A stretch of 64,000 nucleotides of DNA from Pseudomonas sp. KU43P. Lineage in GTDB: Bacteria > Pseudomonadota > Gammaproteobacteria > Pseudomonadales > Pseudomonadaceae. A program made the translations under genes and the position numbers. The notes under the pieces are model-generated. The model was not told where the DNA came from and made no database searches. It saw nothing but the letters and a program-made list of their open reading frames with translations. This document shows positions 28,525 to 35,811 of this stretch, in pieces (position 1 is the first letter of the stretch; each line of letters opens with the position of its first letter). Location of the stretch: NCBI RefSeq assembly GCF_033095865.1, contig NZ_AP019365.1, forward strand, positions 3,383,501-3,447,500, given 5' to 3'.

Positions 28525-30063
28525 ATGAACAATAAAAACCCTCTCAATGAACCCAACCCGGCCCGCTATGACGTGGCCATCGTAGGGTGCGGCCCTACCG
28601 GCGCGGTGCTGGCCAACCTGTTGGCCGAGTGCGGCCACAGCGTGCTGGTCCTCGAGCGCGAAGCCGGGATCGTGCAGCTACCCCGGGCCATTCGCTTCGA
28701 TGCCGAATGCATGCGGGTATTTCAGTCCATTGGCCTGCTGCAGCGCCTGAAAGACCAGGTCAGCGCCGCCCCAGGCATGAAGTTCGTCAACGCCGCCGGC
28801 GAGCTGCTGATCGAATGGCAGCGCCCGGTGGAGCTTGGCGACCATGGCTGGAGTGCCTGCTACCGGGTGCACCAGCCCGCGCTCGAACAAGCACTGCGTG
28901 AGCGTCTGCACGAACGGCCGGGCGTAACGCTGCTGAGCCGCCATGATGTGTTCGCCCTGACCGAGCACGCCGATTACGTAGAACTGCGCTACGAAAACAT
29001 GCGCAACGGCGAGCTGCTGACGAGCCAGGCGCGCTATGTGATCGGTTGCGACGGCGCCCGTTCGCTGGTTCGCCGCTTGATGGGCAGTGCCCTGGAAGAC
29101 CTGCAGTTGCACGAGCGCTGGCTGGTCATCGACTTCATGCTCAAGCGGCCGATGCCAGCGCTGGGCGACTACTCCATCCAGTACTGTGACCCGCAGCGCC
29201 CGAGCACCTACATCTGTGGTGCCGGCGACCGCCGGCGCTGGGAAGTGATGGTGATGCCAGGCGACGACCTCGCGCAGATCAATACCCCCGCCTGGATCTG
29301 GGAATGCCTGTCGCGCTGGATCGGCCCCGACGATGCCGAGATCGAGCGTTGCGCGGTGTACATGTTCCACTCCGTGGTCGCCCAGCAATGGCGCCGCGCA
29401 CGCCTGCTCATCGCCGGCGATGCCGCGCACCAGACGCCACCCTTCATGGGCCAGGGGATGGCCGCAGGCATCCGTGACGCCGCCAACCTCGCCTGGAAAC
29501 TGCATGCCGTACTGACGGGTGGCGCAGCCGAGGCATTGCTGGACACCTACGCGTCCGAACGCGTGCCCCACGTGCGCGAGTTCATCGAGGGCGCGGTGCG
29601 CTTCGGCGACATCATCCAGGCCACGGACAGCGAGGCGGTGGCTGCGCGGGACGCACGCCTGAGTTGCGCCATCGACGCGTTCCGCACCCCGGAGCCGGCC
29701 CTCGGCCCGGGTGCTCACGATGGACTGCCGGCAGGTCTGGCCGGGCAGGTGACGCCGCAGTTCCGTCTGGCCGATGGCAACCTGATGGATGACCTCACCG
29801 GTTACCGCCACTTGCTGCTTTGCCGGCCCGAAGCCCTGGCGCTGGCCTCCAGCCTGGTGGACGCCAGCGTGATATGCCGCGCAGCCGAGGAGCCGGCCAT
29901 GCTGGCGTGGCTCGAGCGCCTGAATGCCTGTGCTGCGTTGATTCGCCCGGACCGCTACCTGTATGGCGTGGCAAGCACCACGAACGACCTCGAACCGCTG
30001 TTGTCGCGGGCCTTTGCCTTACCCCCGCGCAACCACGACTCGCCGCGTTCGAACTGCGCCTGA
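28525..30063 (+). CDS. FAD-dependent aromatic hydroxylase (MhpA-like)
   Basis: A 512-residue class A flavin monooxygenase. FAD dinucleotide motif VGCGPTGAVLANLLAECG near residue 20, the DG motif CDGARSLVRR, and the GD motif IAGDAAHQTPPFMGQGMAAG are all seen. The sequence resembles 3-(3-hydroxyphenyl)propionate hydroxylase. It would add a hydroxyl to a phenolic acid to make the dihydroxy substrate for ring cleavage. The ATG at 28525 has GAAG 8 bases upstream; 28519 is an alternative. AACAATAA (28528-28535) overlaps codons 2-4. Confidence 0.87.
   Translation: MNNKNPLNEPNPARYDVAIVGCGPTGAVLANLLAECGHSVLVLEREAGIVQLPRAIRFDAECMRVFQSIGLLQRLKDQVSAAPGMKFVNAAGELLIEWQRPVELGDHGWSACYRVHQPALEQALRERLHERPGVTLLSRHDVFALTEHADYVELRYENMRNGELLTSQARYVIGCDGARSLVRRLMGSALEDLQLHERWLVIDFMLKRPMPALGDYSIQYCDPQRPSTYICGAGDRRRWEVMVMPGDDLAQINTPAWIWECLSRWIGPDDAEIERCAVYMFHSVVAQQWRRARLLIAGDAAHQTPPFMGQGMAAGIRDAANLAWKLHAVLTGGAAEALLDTYASERVPHVREFIEGAVRFGDIIQATDSEAVAARDARLSCAIDAFRTPEPALGPGAHDGLPAGLAGQVTPQFRLADGNLMDDLTGYRHLLLCRPEALALASSLVDASVICRAAEEPAMLAWLERLNACAALIRPDRYLYGVASTTNDLEPLLSRAFALPPRNHDSPRSNCA
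28528..28535 (+). promoter_or_regulatory. Candidate Hfq/Crc CA-motif at the hydroxylase start
   Basis: AACAATAA covers codons 2-4 of the hydroxylase, a position where Hfq/Crc could block initiation. Confidence 0.45.
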
Positions 30064-30070
30064 GGCGCGC

Positions 30071-30093
30071 CGGCGGGAGGTCACCTCCCGCCG
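30071..30093 (+). terminator. Intercistronic hairpin after the hydroxylase
   Basis: A perfect 10-bp stem (CGGCGGGAGG / CCTCCCGCCG) with a TCA loop and no U-run, between the hydroxylase and the MFS gene. It is the second such hairpin in this unit. Confidence 0.6.
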
Positions 30094-30109
30094 GGCAACC
30101 GACCACTAC

Positions 30110-30117
30110 AAGAACAA
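30110..30117 (+). promoter_or_regulatory. Candidate Hfq/Crc CA-motif before the MFS gene
   Basis: AAGAACAA fits AAnAAnAA, about 33 bases before the start codon of the carrier; further from the ribosome binding site than the others. Confidence 0.35.
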
Positions 30118-30150
30118 CATGCATGCCTCGAGCATGCCGGAGTGCCTACC

Positions 30151-31491
30151 ATGCAACGCCTAGAACAGGCTGCCCCCCACGGGGCGACCGGTGTATCGCT
30201 GCCGTCGTCGGACCTTGCCGAACGCGTCATGTCGCGTGTTTCCCGTCGGCTGCTTGGCTTCCTCTTCCTGCTGTTCATGTTTTCCTTTCTCGACCGCATC
30301 AACATTGGTTTCGCCGGCGCTGCCATGAGCCGCGACCTGGGCTTGAGCGCCGCCGCCTTCGGCCTTGCCAACACGGTGTTCTATGCGGCCTACATCGCCT
30401 GCGGCATTCCCAGCAACCTGATGCTGGAGCGCATCGGGGCGCGACGCTGGATTGCGCTGCTGGTGGTGGCCTGGGGTATCGCCTCCACCTGCACGATGTT
30501 CGCCCGCGACGAAACCAGCCTGTACCTGTTGCGGATGCTGGTCGGGATCACCGAAGCCGGCTTCCTGCCCGGCATGTTGCTGTACATCACGCGCTGGTTC
30601 CCCAGCCAGTACCGCTCGCGGGCCAATGCCCTGTTCATGATCGCCATGCCGGTCACCGCCACGCTGGGCTCCATCGTCTCGGGCTTTCTGCTCGAACTGC
30701 ACGGGTCGCTGGGGCTGCATGGCTGGCAATGGCTGTTCCTGGTCGAGGGGCTGCCCTGCGTGGTTCTCGGTGTGATCGCCTGGTACCGCCTGGATGATTC
30801 GCCTGCATCTGCGCGCTGGCTCAGCGCCGAAGAGAAGCAGGTACTGGCCAACCTGATGGCGGCCGATCATGAAGCGCAGGCGCACAAGGGAGAAGGTGAT
30901 GGCGCGGGGCGCTGGCTCACCACAGGGACGCTGCGCCTGGCACTGATCTACTTCTGCATGGTCACCACCATGGGCATGGTCAACATCTGGGGGCCGCAGA
31001 TGATCGCAGGCTTCAGTGCCGGCGCTGGCAACGTGGTCACCGGGTTCCTGGTGGCCGTGCCGCAGGTCGTCACGGTCATTGCCATGCTCTGGCTGGGATC
31101 GCGCTCCGACCGCCTGCGCGAGCGCCGCTGGCACACCTTCGCACCGCTGGCGGTGGGTGCCCTGGGCTGGCTGGCCGCGGCCTTCCTGCACACCCCGGCC
31201 CTGCAGCTGCTCGGCATCAGCCTCGCCTCGGCCGGCGCCTTCGGCGCGATGACCGTGTTCTGGGCCTTTGCCGACCAGAACCTGTCTTCGGCTGCCAAGG
31301 TGGTGGGTATCGCCTTCATCAACGCCTTCGGCAATGCGGCGACGATTGTCAGTTCGTTGATGGTCGGCGTGCTCAAGGACCACACCCAAAGCTTCGCCGC
31401 GGGTATCTGCTACGCCGCCGTACTGCTGGTCATCGGCGCCGTGCTGGTGGTCGGCAGCCCACGCGCACGCCGAACCACCGTCCACGCCTGA
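30151..31491 (+). CDS. MFS transporter, anion:cation symporter type
   Basis: A 446-residue inner-membrane carrier with about 12 helices. FLDRINIGFAGAAMSRDLG in helix 1 and GITEAGFLPGMLLYITRWF in helix 4 mark the aromatic acid/anion:cation symporter group. The ATG at 30151 follows CCGGAG by 8 bases; a GTG at 30142 is in frame. It probably imports the aromatic acid used by the preceding hydroxylase. Confidence 0.88.
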   Translation: MQRLEQAAPHGATGVSLPSSDLAERVMSRVSRRLLGFLFLLFMFSFLDRINIGFAGAAMSRDLGLSAAAFGLANTVFYAAYIACGIPSNLMLERIGARRWIALLVVAWGIASTCTMFARDETSLYLLRMLVGITEAGFLPGMLLYITRWFPSQYRSRANALFMIAMPVTATLGSIVSGFLLELHGSLGLHGWQWLFLVEGLPCVVLGVIAWYRLDDSPASARWLSAEEKQVLANLMAADHEAQAHKGEGDGAGRWLTTGTLRLALIYFCMVTTMGMVNIWGPQMIAGFSAGAGNVVTGFLVAVPQVVTVIAMLWLGSRSDRLRERRWHTFAPLAVGALGWLAAAFLHTPALQLLGISLASAGAFGAMTVFWAFADQNLSSAAKVVGIAFINAFGNAATIVSSLMVGVLKDHTQSFAAGICYAAVLLVIGAVLVVGSPRARRTTVHA

Positions 31492-31510
31492 CCCCACGCA
31501 CCACAGACCC

Positions 31511-31531
31511 GCCGCGGGCCCCACCTGCGGC
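31511..31531 (+). terminator. Weak hairpin after the MFS gene
   Basis: An imperfect stem (GCCGC / GCGGC with a further GG/CC pair) between the carrier and the porin. Weaker than the two upstream hairpins. Confidence 0.3.
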
Positions 31532-31551
31532 GCGATCCTTCACGTCTGCAG

Positions 31552-31559
31552 AAGAACAA
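31552..31559 (+). promoter_or_regulatory. Candidate Hfq/Crc CA-motif before the porin gene
   Basis: AAGAACAA fits AAnAAnAA and ends 5 bases before the start codon of the OprD-family gene. Confidence 0.5.
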
Positions 31560-31564
31560 TAGCC

Positions 31565-32815
31565 ATGAACAGACTGACGTTTTCGCTCCTCGCCCTCTTC
31601 GCCAGCCTGCCGCAGAACCACACGCTGGCAGCAGACTTCTTCACCGACAGCCACGCCACCGTGCAGGCACGCAACTACTACTTCGATCGGGATTTTCGCA
31701 GTGGTAACGGCCAATCCCAGGCCCGTGAATGGGCCCTGGGCTTTCTGCTCAAGTTGCAGTCCGGCTACACGCCGGGAACCCTCGGCTTCGGCCTGGACGC
31801 CAGCGCCCTGGCAGGCTTCAAGCTCGACGCCTCCCCCGACCGGATGGGCGCCGGCCTGATCCCTTACAGCTCGGCGACACGCGAGCCGAATGACCACTGG
31901 GCCGAGGCGGCCCTGACCGCCAAGTTCAAGGTGTCCAGGACAGAACTCAAGGCCGGCCAGGTCGACCCGTTCCTGCCGGTCATCCTCCCGGTGATGTCTC
32001 GGCTGTTTCCACCCACCTTTCGTGGCGTCGATGCCAGCTCACGCGAATTCGATGGCCTGGCCCTGCGCGCTGGCCGCATCGATCGCATCAACCTGCGCGA
32101 CTCGACCAACTGGCAGCCGCTGCAGGTTTCCAGCCAGTTCGGGCGCTTCAACGGGGCTGCGCAATCCAAGGAGTTTCTCTATGCCGGTGGCGACTGGGCG
32201 TTCGATCAGAGCGGCACGCTCAGCTACTACCGTGCGCAACTGAGCGACATCTACCAGCAGGACTACCTGGGGTTGGTGAAAAGCTGGCCGCTCGGCCCCG
32301 GCACGTTCAAAGTGGACCTGCGCCTGCATGCCAGCCGTGAGGATGGCCAGGCCCGAGCCGGCCAGGTGGACAACCGCGCGTATCAGTACAACCTGTCCTA
32401 TGCCTTGGCAGGGCACACGCTGGCCCTCGGACAGATGATGCTCAAGGGAGACACAGCCCTGCCGTATCTGGCCGGCACCGACGTCAACGTGATCACCGAA
32501 GGTTCTCTGGTTTCCGAGTTCAGCAACCCGCAGGAGCGGACCTGGCAGGCGCGCTACCAGTACAACTTTGCCGCAGCCGGTGTGCCTGGCCTGAGCGCGC
32601 TCTATCGCTACATCCAGGGCAGCAATGTGCACTTTCCCGGCGCGGGCGGCGACAACGACGAAACCGAACGTTCCTGGGAGCTGGCCTACGTCATTCAGTC
32701 AGGGCCGGCGAAGGGGCTTGCCTTGCGCTATCGCCAGGGGCACTACACCAGCAACTATTTCCGTGACGTCGATGAGACGCGCGTGAACATCGACTACACC
32801 TTCGCGCTGTTCTGA
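31565..32815 (+). CDS. OprD-family outer-membrane porin
   Basis: A 416-residue porin with a signal peptide (about 1-22) and the OprD barrel pattern: FFTDSHATVQARNYYFDRDF at the mature N-terminus, LKAGQVDPFLPVI, RGVDASSREFDGLALRAGRI, and a C-terminal strand ending in Phe. Many OprD proteins take up aromatic acids. As last gene of the unit after a matching MFS carrier, it likely brings the same acid across the outer membrane. Confidence 0.92.
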   Translation: MNRLTFSLLALFASLPQNHTLAADFFTDSHATVQARNYYFDRDFRSGNGQSQAREWALGFLLKLQSGYTPGTLGFGLDASALAGFKLDASPDRMGAGLIPYSSATREPNDHWAEAALTAKFKVSRTELKAGQVDPFLPVILPVMSRLFPPTFRGVDASSREFDGLALRAGRIDRINLRDSTNWQPLQVSSQFGRFNGAAQSKEFLYAGGDWAFDQSGTLSYYRAQLSDIYQQDYLGLVKSWPLGPGTFKVDLRLHASREDGQARAGQVDNRAYQYNLSYALAGHTLALGQMMLKGDTALPYLAGTDVNVITEGSLVSEFSNPQERTWQARYQYNFAAAGVPGLSALYRYIQGSNVHFPGAGGDNDETERSWELAYVIQSGPAKGLALRYRQGHYTSNYFRDVDETRVNIDYTFALF

Positions 32816-32907
32816 ACCCTCTTTGCGCTAACGCCTGCCCTGCTCCAAGCCCCTTGGTAGCAGGCAGGCGAAACCGCCCTCTATCACAGCGCTCTCCACG
32901 CCCCTGC

Positions 32908-32923
32908 TTGACGTATACGTCAA
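32908..32923. promoter_or_regulatory. Candidate LiuR-type operator
   Basis: TTGACGTATACGTCAA is a perfect 16-bp palindrome 43 bases before the MerR-family gene. Its first six bases make a good -35 (TTGACG), so a MerR dimer here would sit on the promoter, as the family does. It resembles the ACGT-N2-ACGT motif I recall for LiuR. Confidence 0.65.
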
Positions 32924-32965
32924 CCTGCCTTCAGGATACTGGCATACCCCACGTCGAGCCCGAGC

Positions 32966-33364
32966 ATGAGCAGCCAGACCTACAGCATTTCCGACCTGTC
33001 CCGCGAGCTGGACATCACCACCCGCGCCATCCGTTTCTACGAGGAACAGGGCCTGCTCAGCCCCGAGCGCCGTGGCTTGGAGCGCATCTATTCGGCTCGC
33101 GACAAGGTCAGCCTGAAGCTGATCCTGCGCGGCAAGCGCATCGGTTTTTCGCTGGCCGAGTGCCGTGAGCTGATCGAGCTGTACGACCCCACCAGCGGCA
33201 ACCTCAAGCAGCTCAACAGCATGCTGGCGAAAATCGCCGAGCGCCGCGCCCAGCTGGAACAGCAGATGCTCGACATCCACCAGATGCAACTGGAACTGGA
33301 CACCGCCCAGGAGCGCTGCGAACAGGCCCTGGCCGCCACCTTGAACAATAAAGACAACCATTGA
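32966..33364 (+). CDS. MerR-family regulator, LiuR-like
   Basis: A 132-residue MerR protein with an N-terminal winged HTH (YSISDLSRELDITTRAIRFY), a linker and a C-terminal coiled coil rich in Glu/Gln (about 85-125). It lacks the Cys pairs of metal sensors. The following gene is HMG-CoA lyase, the last enzyme of leucine breakdown, so it is likely the LiuR-type regulator of branched-chain acid use. A palindrome upstream suggests self-regulation. Confidence 0.85.
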   Translation: MSSQTYSISDLSRELDITTRAIRFYEEQGLLSPERRGLERIYSARDKVSLKLILRGKRIGFSLAECRELIELYDPTSGNLKQLNSMLAKIAERRAQLEQQMLDIHQMQLELDTAQERCEQALAATLNNKDNH

Positions 33365-33384
33365 TCCGCCACAGGAACCCTGCC

Positions 33385-34284
33385 ATGTCCTTGCCCGAAA
33401 AAGTCCGCCTGGTCGAAGTCGGCCCCCGCGACGGCCTGCAGAACGAAGCCCAACCCATCAGCGTTGCCGACAAGGTCCGCTTGGTCGACGACCTCAGCGC
33501 GGCCGGGCTGGGGTACATCGAGGTGGGCAGCTTCGTGTCACCCAAGTGGGTGCCGCAAATGGCTGGGTCGGCCGACGTGTTTGCCGGCATCACGCAACGC
33601 CCCGGCGTCACTTACGCAGCCCTGGCCCCCAACCTGCGCGGCTTCGAGGACGCCCTGGCGGCAGGCGTGAAGGAAGTGGCAGTGTTCGCGGCGGCTTCCG
33701 AGGCCTTTTCCCAGCGCAACATCAATTGCTCGGTCAGCGAAAGCCTCAGCCGTTTCGAACCGATCATGGAGGCCGCGCGCCGCCACGGTGTGCGCGTGCG
33801 CGGTTACGTCTCCTGCGTGCTCGGCTGCCCGTATGAAGGCAAGGTCAGCGCCGAGCAGGTTGCCCCGGTAGCCAAGGCCCTGCATGACATGGGCTGCTAC
33901 GAGGTGTCGCTGGGCGACACCATCGGCACGGGCACTGCGGGCGATACCCGGCGCCTGTTCGACGTGGTTTCGGCCGTGGTGCCCCGCGCGCAGCTGGCCG
34001 GGCACTTCCATGACACCTACGGCCAGGCCCTGGCCAATGTGTACGCCAGCCTGCTCGAAGGCATCAACGTGTTCGACAGCTCCGTGGCGGGCTTGGGCGG
34101 TTGCCCGTATGCCAAGGGCGCCACGGGCAACATCGCCACGGAAGACGTGTTGTACCTGCTGCAGGGGCTGGGCATCGAGACGGGTATCGACCTCGATCGA
34201 CTGATCGCCGCCGGGCAGCGCATCAGTCAGGTACTGGGCCGGGCGAATGGTTCACGGGTGGCACGGGCGCGCAGTGCCCAGTGA
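33385..34284 (+). CDS. mvaB: Hydroxymethylglutaryl-CoA lyase
   Basis: A 299-residue TIM-barrel lyase that splits HMG-CoA to acetyl-CoA and acetoacetate. VEVGPRDGLQNE at the N-terminus supplies the catalytic Arg and metal Asp; GHFHDTYGQALANVYASL supplies the metal His pair; GLGGCPYAKGATGNIATED carries the active-site Cys. The ATG at 33385 has CAGGAAC upstream. It follows the MerR gene by 20 bases and lies just before the crcY region, as in P. putida. Confidence 0.94.
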   Translation: MSLPEKVRLVEVGPRDGLQNEAQPISVADKVRLVDDLSAAGLGYIEVGSFVSPKWVPQMAGSADVFAGITQRPGVTYAALAPNLRGFEDALAAGVKEVAVFAAASEAFSQRNINCSVSESLSRFEPIMEAARRHGVRVRGYVSCVLGCPYEGKVSAEQVAPVAKALHDMGCYEVSLGDTIGTGTAGDTRRLFDVVSAVVPRAQLAGHFHDTYGQALANVYASLLEGINVFDSSVAGLGGCPYAKGATGNIATEDVLYLLQGLGIETGIDLDRLIAAGQRISQVLGRANGSRVARARSAQ

Positions 34285-34308
34285 TTCACACGGTTGTCAC
34301 ATCGGTGT

Positions 34309-34327
34309 GGGCGGAGTGTTACCGCCC
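34309..34327 (+). terminator. Weak hairpin after mvaB
   Basis: A 6-bp stem (GGGCGG / CCGCCC) with a 7-nt loop. It lacks a U-run and overlaps the first CbrB-like half-site, so its role as terminator is uncertain. Confidence 0.3.
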
Positions 34328-34357
34328 CCGCCCAATCCAGCAAAAAATCGGGTAACA
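34317..34357 (+). promoter_or_regulatory. Candidate CbrB activator site
   Basis: TGTTAC (34317-34322) and GTAACA (34352-34357) form an inverted pair. CbrB, the activator of crcZ and crcY, is known to bind GTTAC/GTAAC repeats. The pair lies about 85-120 bases upstream of the sigma-54 promoter, a normal enhancer distance. Confidence 0.6.
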
Positions 34358-34406
34358 GGGAAACAAATCGACAGAATTTCTAGTCGTCCGTTTTGCCTGA
34401 TTTTCT

Positions 34407-34419
34407 CAAGCCATTGATT
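34407..34419 (+). promoter_or_regulatory. Candidate IHF site
   Basis: CAAGCCATTGATT matches the IHF consensus YAANNNNTTGATW at every fixed base. It lies between the CbrB-like pair and the -24/-12 promoter, where DNA bending would help enhancer contact. Confidence 0.55.
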
Positions 34420-34437
34420 TTAAATGGTTTTTAAAAG

Positions 34438-34454
34438 TTGGCACGGCACCTGCT
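34438..34454 (+). promoter_or_regulatory. Sigma-54 promoter of crcY
   Basis: TTGGCACGGCACCTGCT has GG (34440-34441) and GC (34452-34453) separated by exactly 10 bases, the -24/-12 rule for sigma-54. Transcription would begin near 34465, immediately before the first CA-motif. Confidence 0.7.
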
Positions 34455-34464
34455 ATATCTTTCG

Positions 34465-34815
34465 TACAACAACAACAAAAAACGTGACACCTAATAAAAA
34501 CAACAGGTAACGGCTCTGACATAACAAGAACAACACGGCAGAGGCGTAGCAAGCAGATCTTTTTGAAGTCGACACGCTTTTCAGGGGTTCGCCCCGCGAT
34601 CTGACACAGAACAATAAAACTACCTCAAGGTAGCGGCAGTCAGGATCGGATCTTCGATGAAAGCAGGTCAGCGCTCAAAAAAATACGTTTGCTCTTGACC
34701 CCGCATGGGGGTCGCTCGCAACACCGAGGCAGGCCTACAAAAACAACAAAAGGCCGGTCTTCAATAATAATAAAAGAGCAGGCAACAACGCTTTGAGGGG
34801 AGCTTCGGCTCCCCT
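34465..34815 (+). ncRNA. crcY: CrcY small RNA (Hfq/Crc decoy)
   Basis: This 530-base gap has no gene and is AT-rich. Six clusters of AAnAAnAA motifs are seen at 34468-34483, 34493-34504, 34523-34534, 34610-34620, 34739-34752 and 34764-34776. Such RNAs bind Hfq and Crc and relieve catabolite repression. In P. putida, crcY lies between the HMG-CoA lyase and mgtC genes, exactly as here. The 5' end is inferred from the sigma-54 promoter; the 3' end is placed at the GC hairpin at about 34796-34815 and is uncertain. The strand follows the orientation of the motifs and promoter. Confidence 0.88.
34796..34815. terminator. GC hairpin at the end of crcY and mgtC
   Basis: An imperfect GAGGGAGC / GCTCCCCTC stem with a stable TTCG loop, touching the mgtC stop codon. 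It could end transcription of crcY on one strand and mgtC on the other. No clear U-run is visible on either strand. Confidence 0.5.
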
Positions 34816-35333
34816 CAGTGCTTCCTGCCCTCCTCCTCCCTGCGCTTCACTTCGTCTTCCCCTTCGACCTTATCCACTACCAACGGCATCGTCGCCAGCA
34901 CCAGCAGCGCCATCAGCGTACTGATCAGCGCCGTGGCTTCTCGCCCCATGCCTGCTGCCGTGCCAATGGCGGCCGTCATCCACAACCCGGCGGCCGTGGT
35001 CAGGCCTTTGACGTGGCTGGTGTCCTGGCCGTTGCCTTTGAGAATGGTGCCAGCACCCAGAAAGCCGATCCCCGCGACGATCCCCTGGATCACCCGGCTC
35101 AGTGCCTGTTCGTCGGCACCGGCCATGCTCGGCGCCAGCACGAACAGCGCCGCGCCCATCGACACCAGCATGTGCGTGCGCACACCGGCCGACTTGCCCC
35201 GGTGCTCGCGCTCGAAGCCCAACACTGCGCCGAGTACCGCTGCCATCAGCAGGCGCAGGAGGATGCGGGTGACTTCGCGCTCATCGGTGATATCGGCGAA
35301 TTCTGCTTGCAGCGTTTGCCAGATAGCGTCCAT
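34815..35333 (-). CDS. mgtC: MgtC/SapB family inner-membrane protein
   Basis: A 172-residue protein with four to five hydrophobic helices and the MgtC signatures AVLGAVLGFEREHRGKSAGVR and GFLGAGTILK. The family is linked to magnesium limitation and virulence; some members affect ATP synthase. The tail is highly charged (EGEDEVKRREEEGRKH). Start at 35333 has a modest AGAGAAAG site; an ATG at 35357 is in frame. It is convergent with crcY. Confidence 0.85.
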   Translation of the reverse strand: MDAIWQTLQAEFADITDEREVTRILLRLLMAAVLGAVLGFEREHRGKSAGVRTHMLVSMGAALFVLAPSMAGADEQALSRVIQGIVAGIGFLGAGTILKGNGQDTSHVKGLTTAAGLWMTAAIGTAAGMGREATALISTLMALLVLATMPLVVDKVEGEDEVKRREEEGRKH

Positions 35334-35464
35334 CGATTCTTTCTCTGTGGACTTCATAGGGTTGACCCGCCAGACACAGACAAAGTGCCCCGTCCGGCGG
35401 ATCGATGCAGCAACTTGCTACCTGGGGCAGTCACACCTTTAACCGCACCCCGGAGGTCCACCCC

Positions 35465-35704
35465 ATGCCCGTTGAAATCGAAGAAAGCACCCAACGCTGC
35501 ACCCTCATCGGCAAAGACCTGCGCATCGAAGGCCAGGGCCCGGACATCGAGATCATCACCGACGAGCAACTGCACATGTCGGTGGCGCTACTGGCCGGCC
35601 AGCGTGTACCGATCACCGAAGCCGAGGCCGACGCACTGACCGTGGCAGGTGCGGTGGATAGCCGCAGGCACCTGAAGGCCAGCGTTCCAGGCTCGGTGAT
35701 TTAA
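35465..35704 (+). CDS. DUF3203 small protein
   Basis: A 79-residue acidic protein (MPVEIEESTQRCTLIGKDLR and on) with a strong GGAGG site. It resembles DUF3203, a family found mainly in Pseudomonas and without known function. No signal peptide or membrane helix is visible. It stands alone between mgtC (divergent) and ccoG. Confidence 0.75.
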   Translation: MPVEIEESTQRCTLIGKDLRIEGQGPDIEIITDEQLHMSVALLAGQRVPITEAEADALTVAGAVDSRRHLKASVPGSVI

Positions 35705-35811
35705 GGGTTCAGCGGCTGTCGGCAGCCATCTGATACGGTTTTTATCGCGCAACCTGAGTCTGTGCTGAAAACAGCTTGGGGGCCATAGTGCTCAGGCCTG
35801 ATGGAGGCCTG

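Noticed and set aside
30160..31524. 454-codon open frame antisense to the MFS gene at 30151
   Set aside because: It has the same composition as other antisense shadows of membrane proteins; the forward gene is clear.
34465..34780. AAC/AAT-rich tracts as a simple microsatellite
   Set aside because: The tracts are six separate clusters after a sigma-54 promoter in the known crcY position, so a small RNA explains them better.
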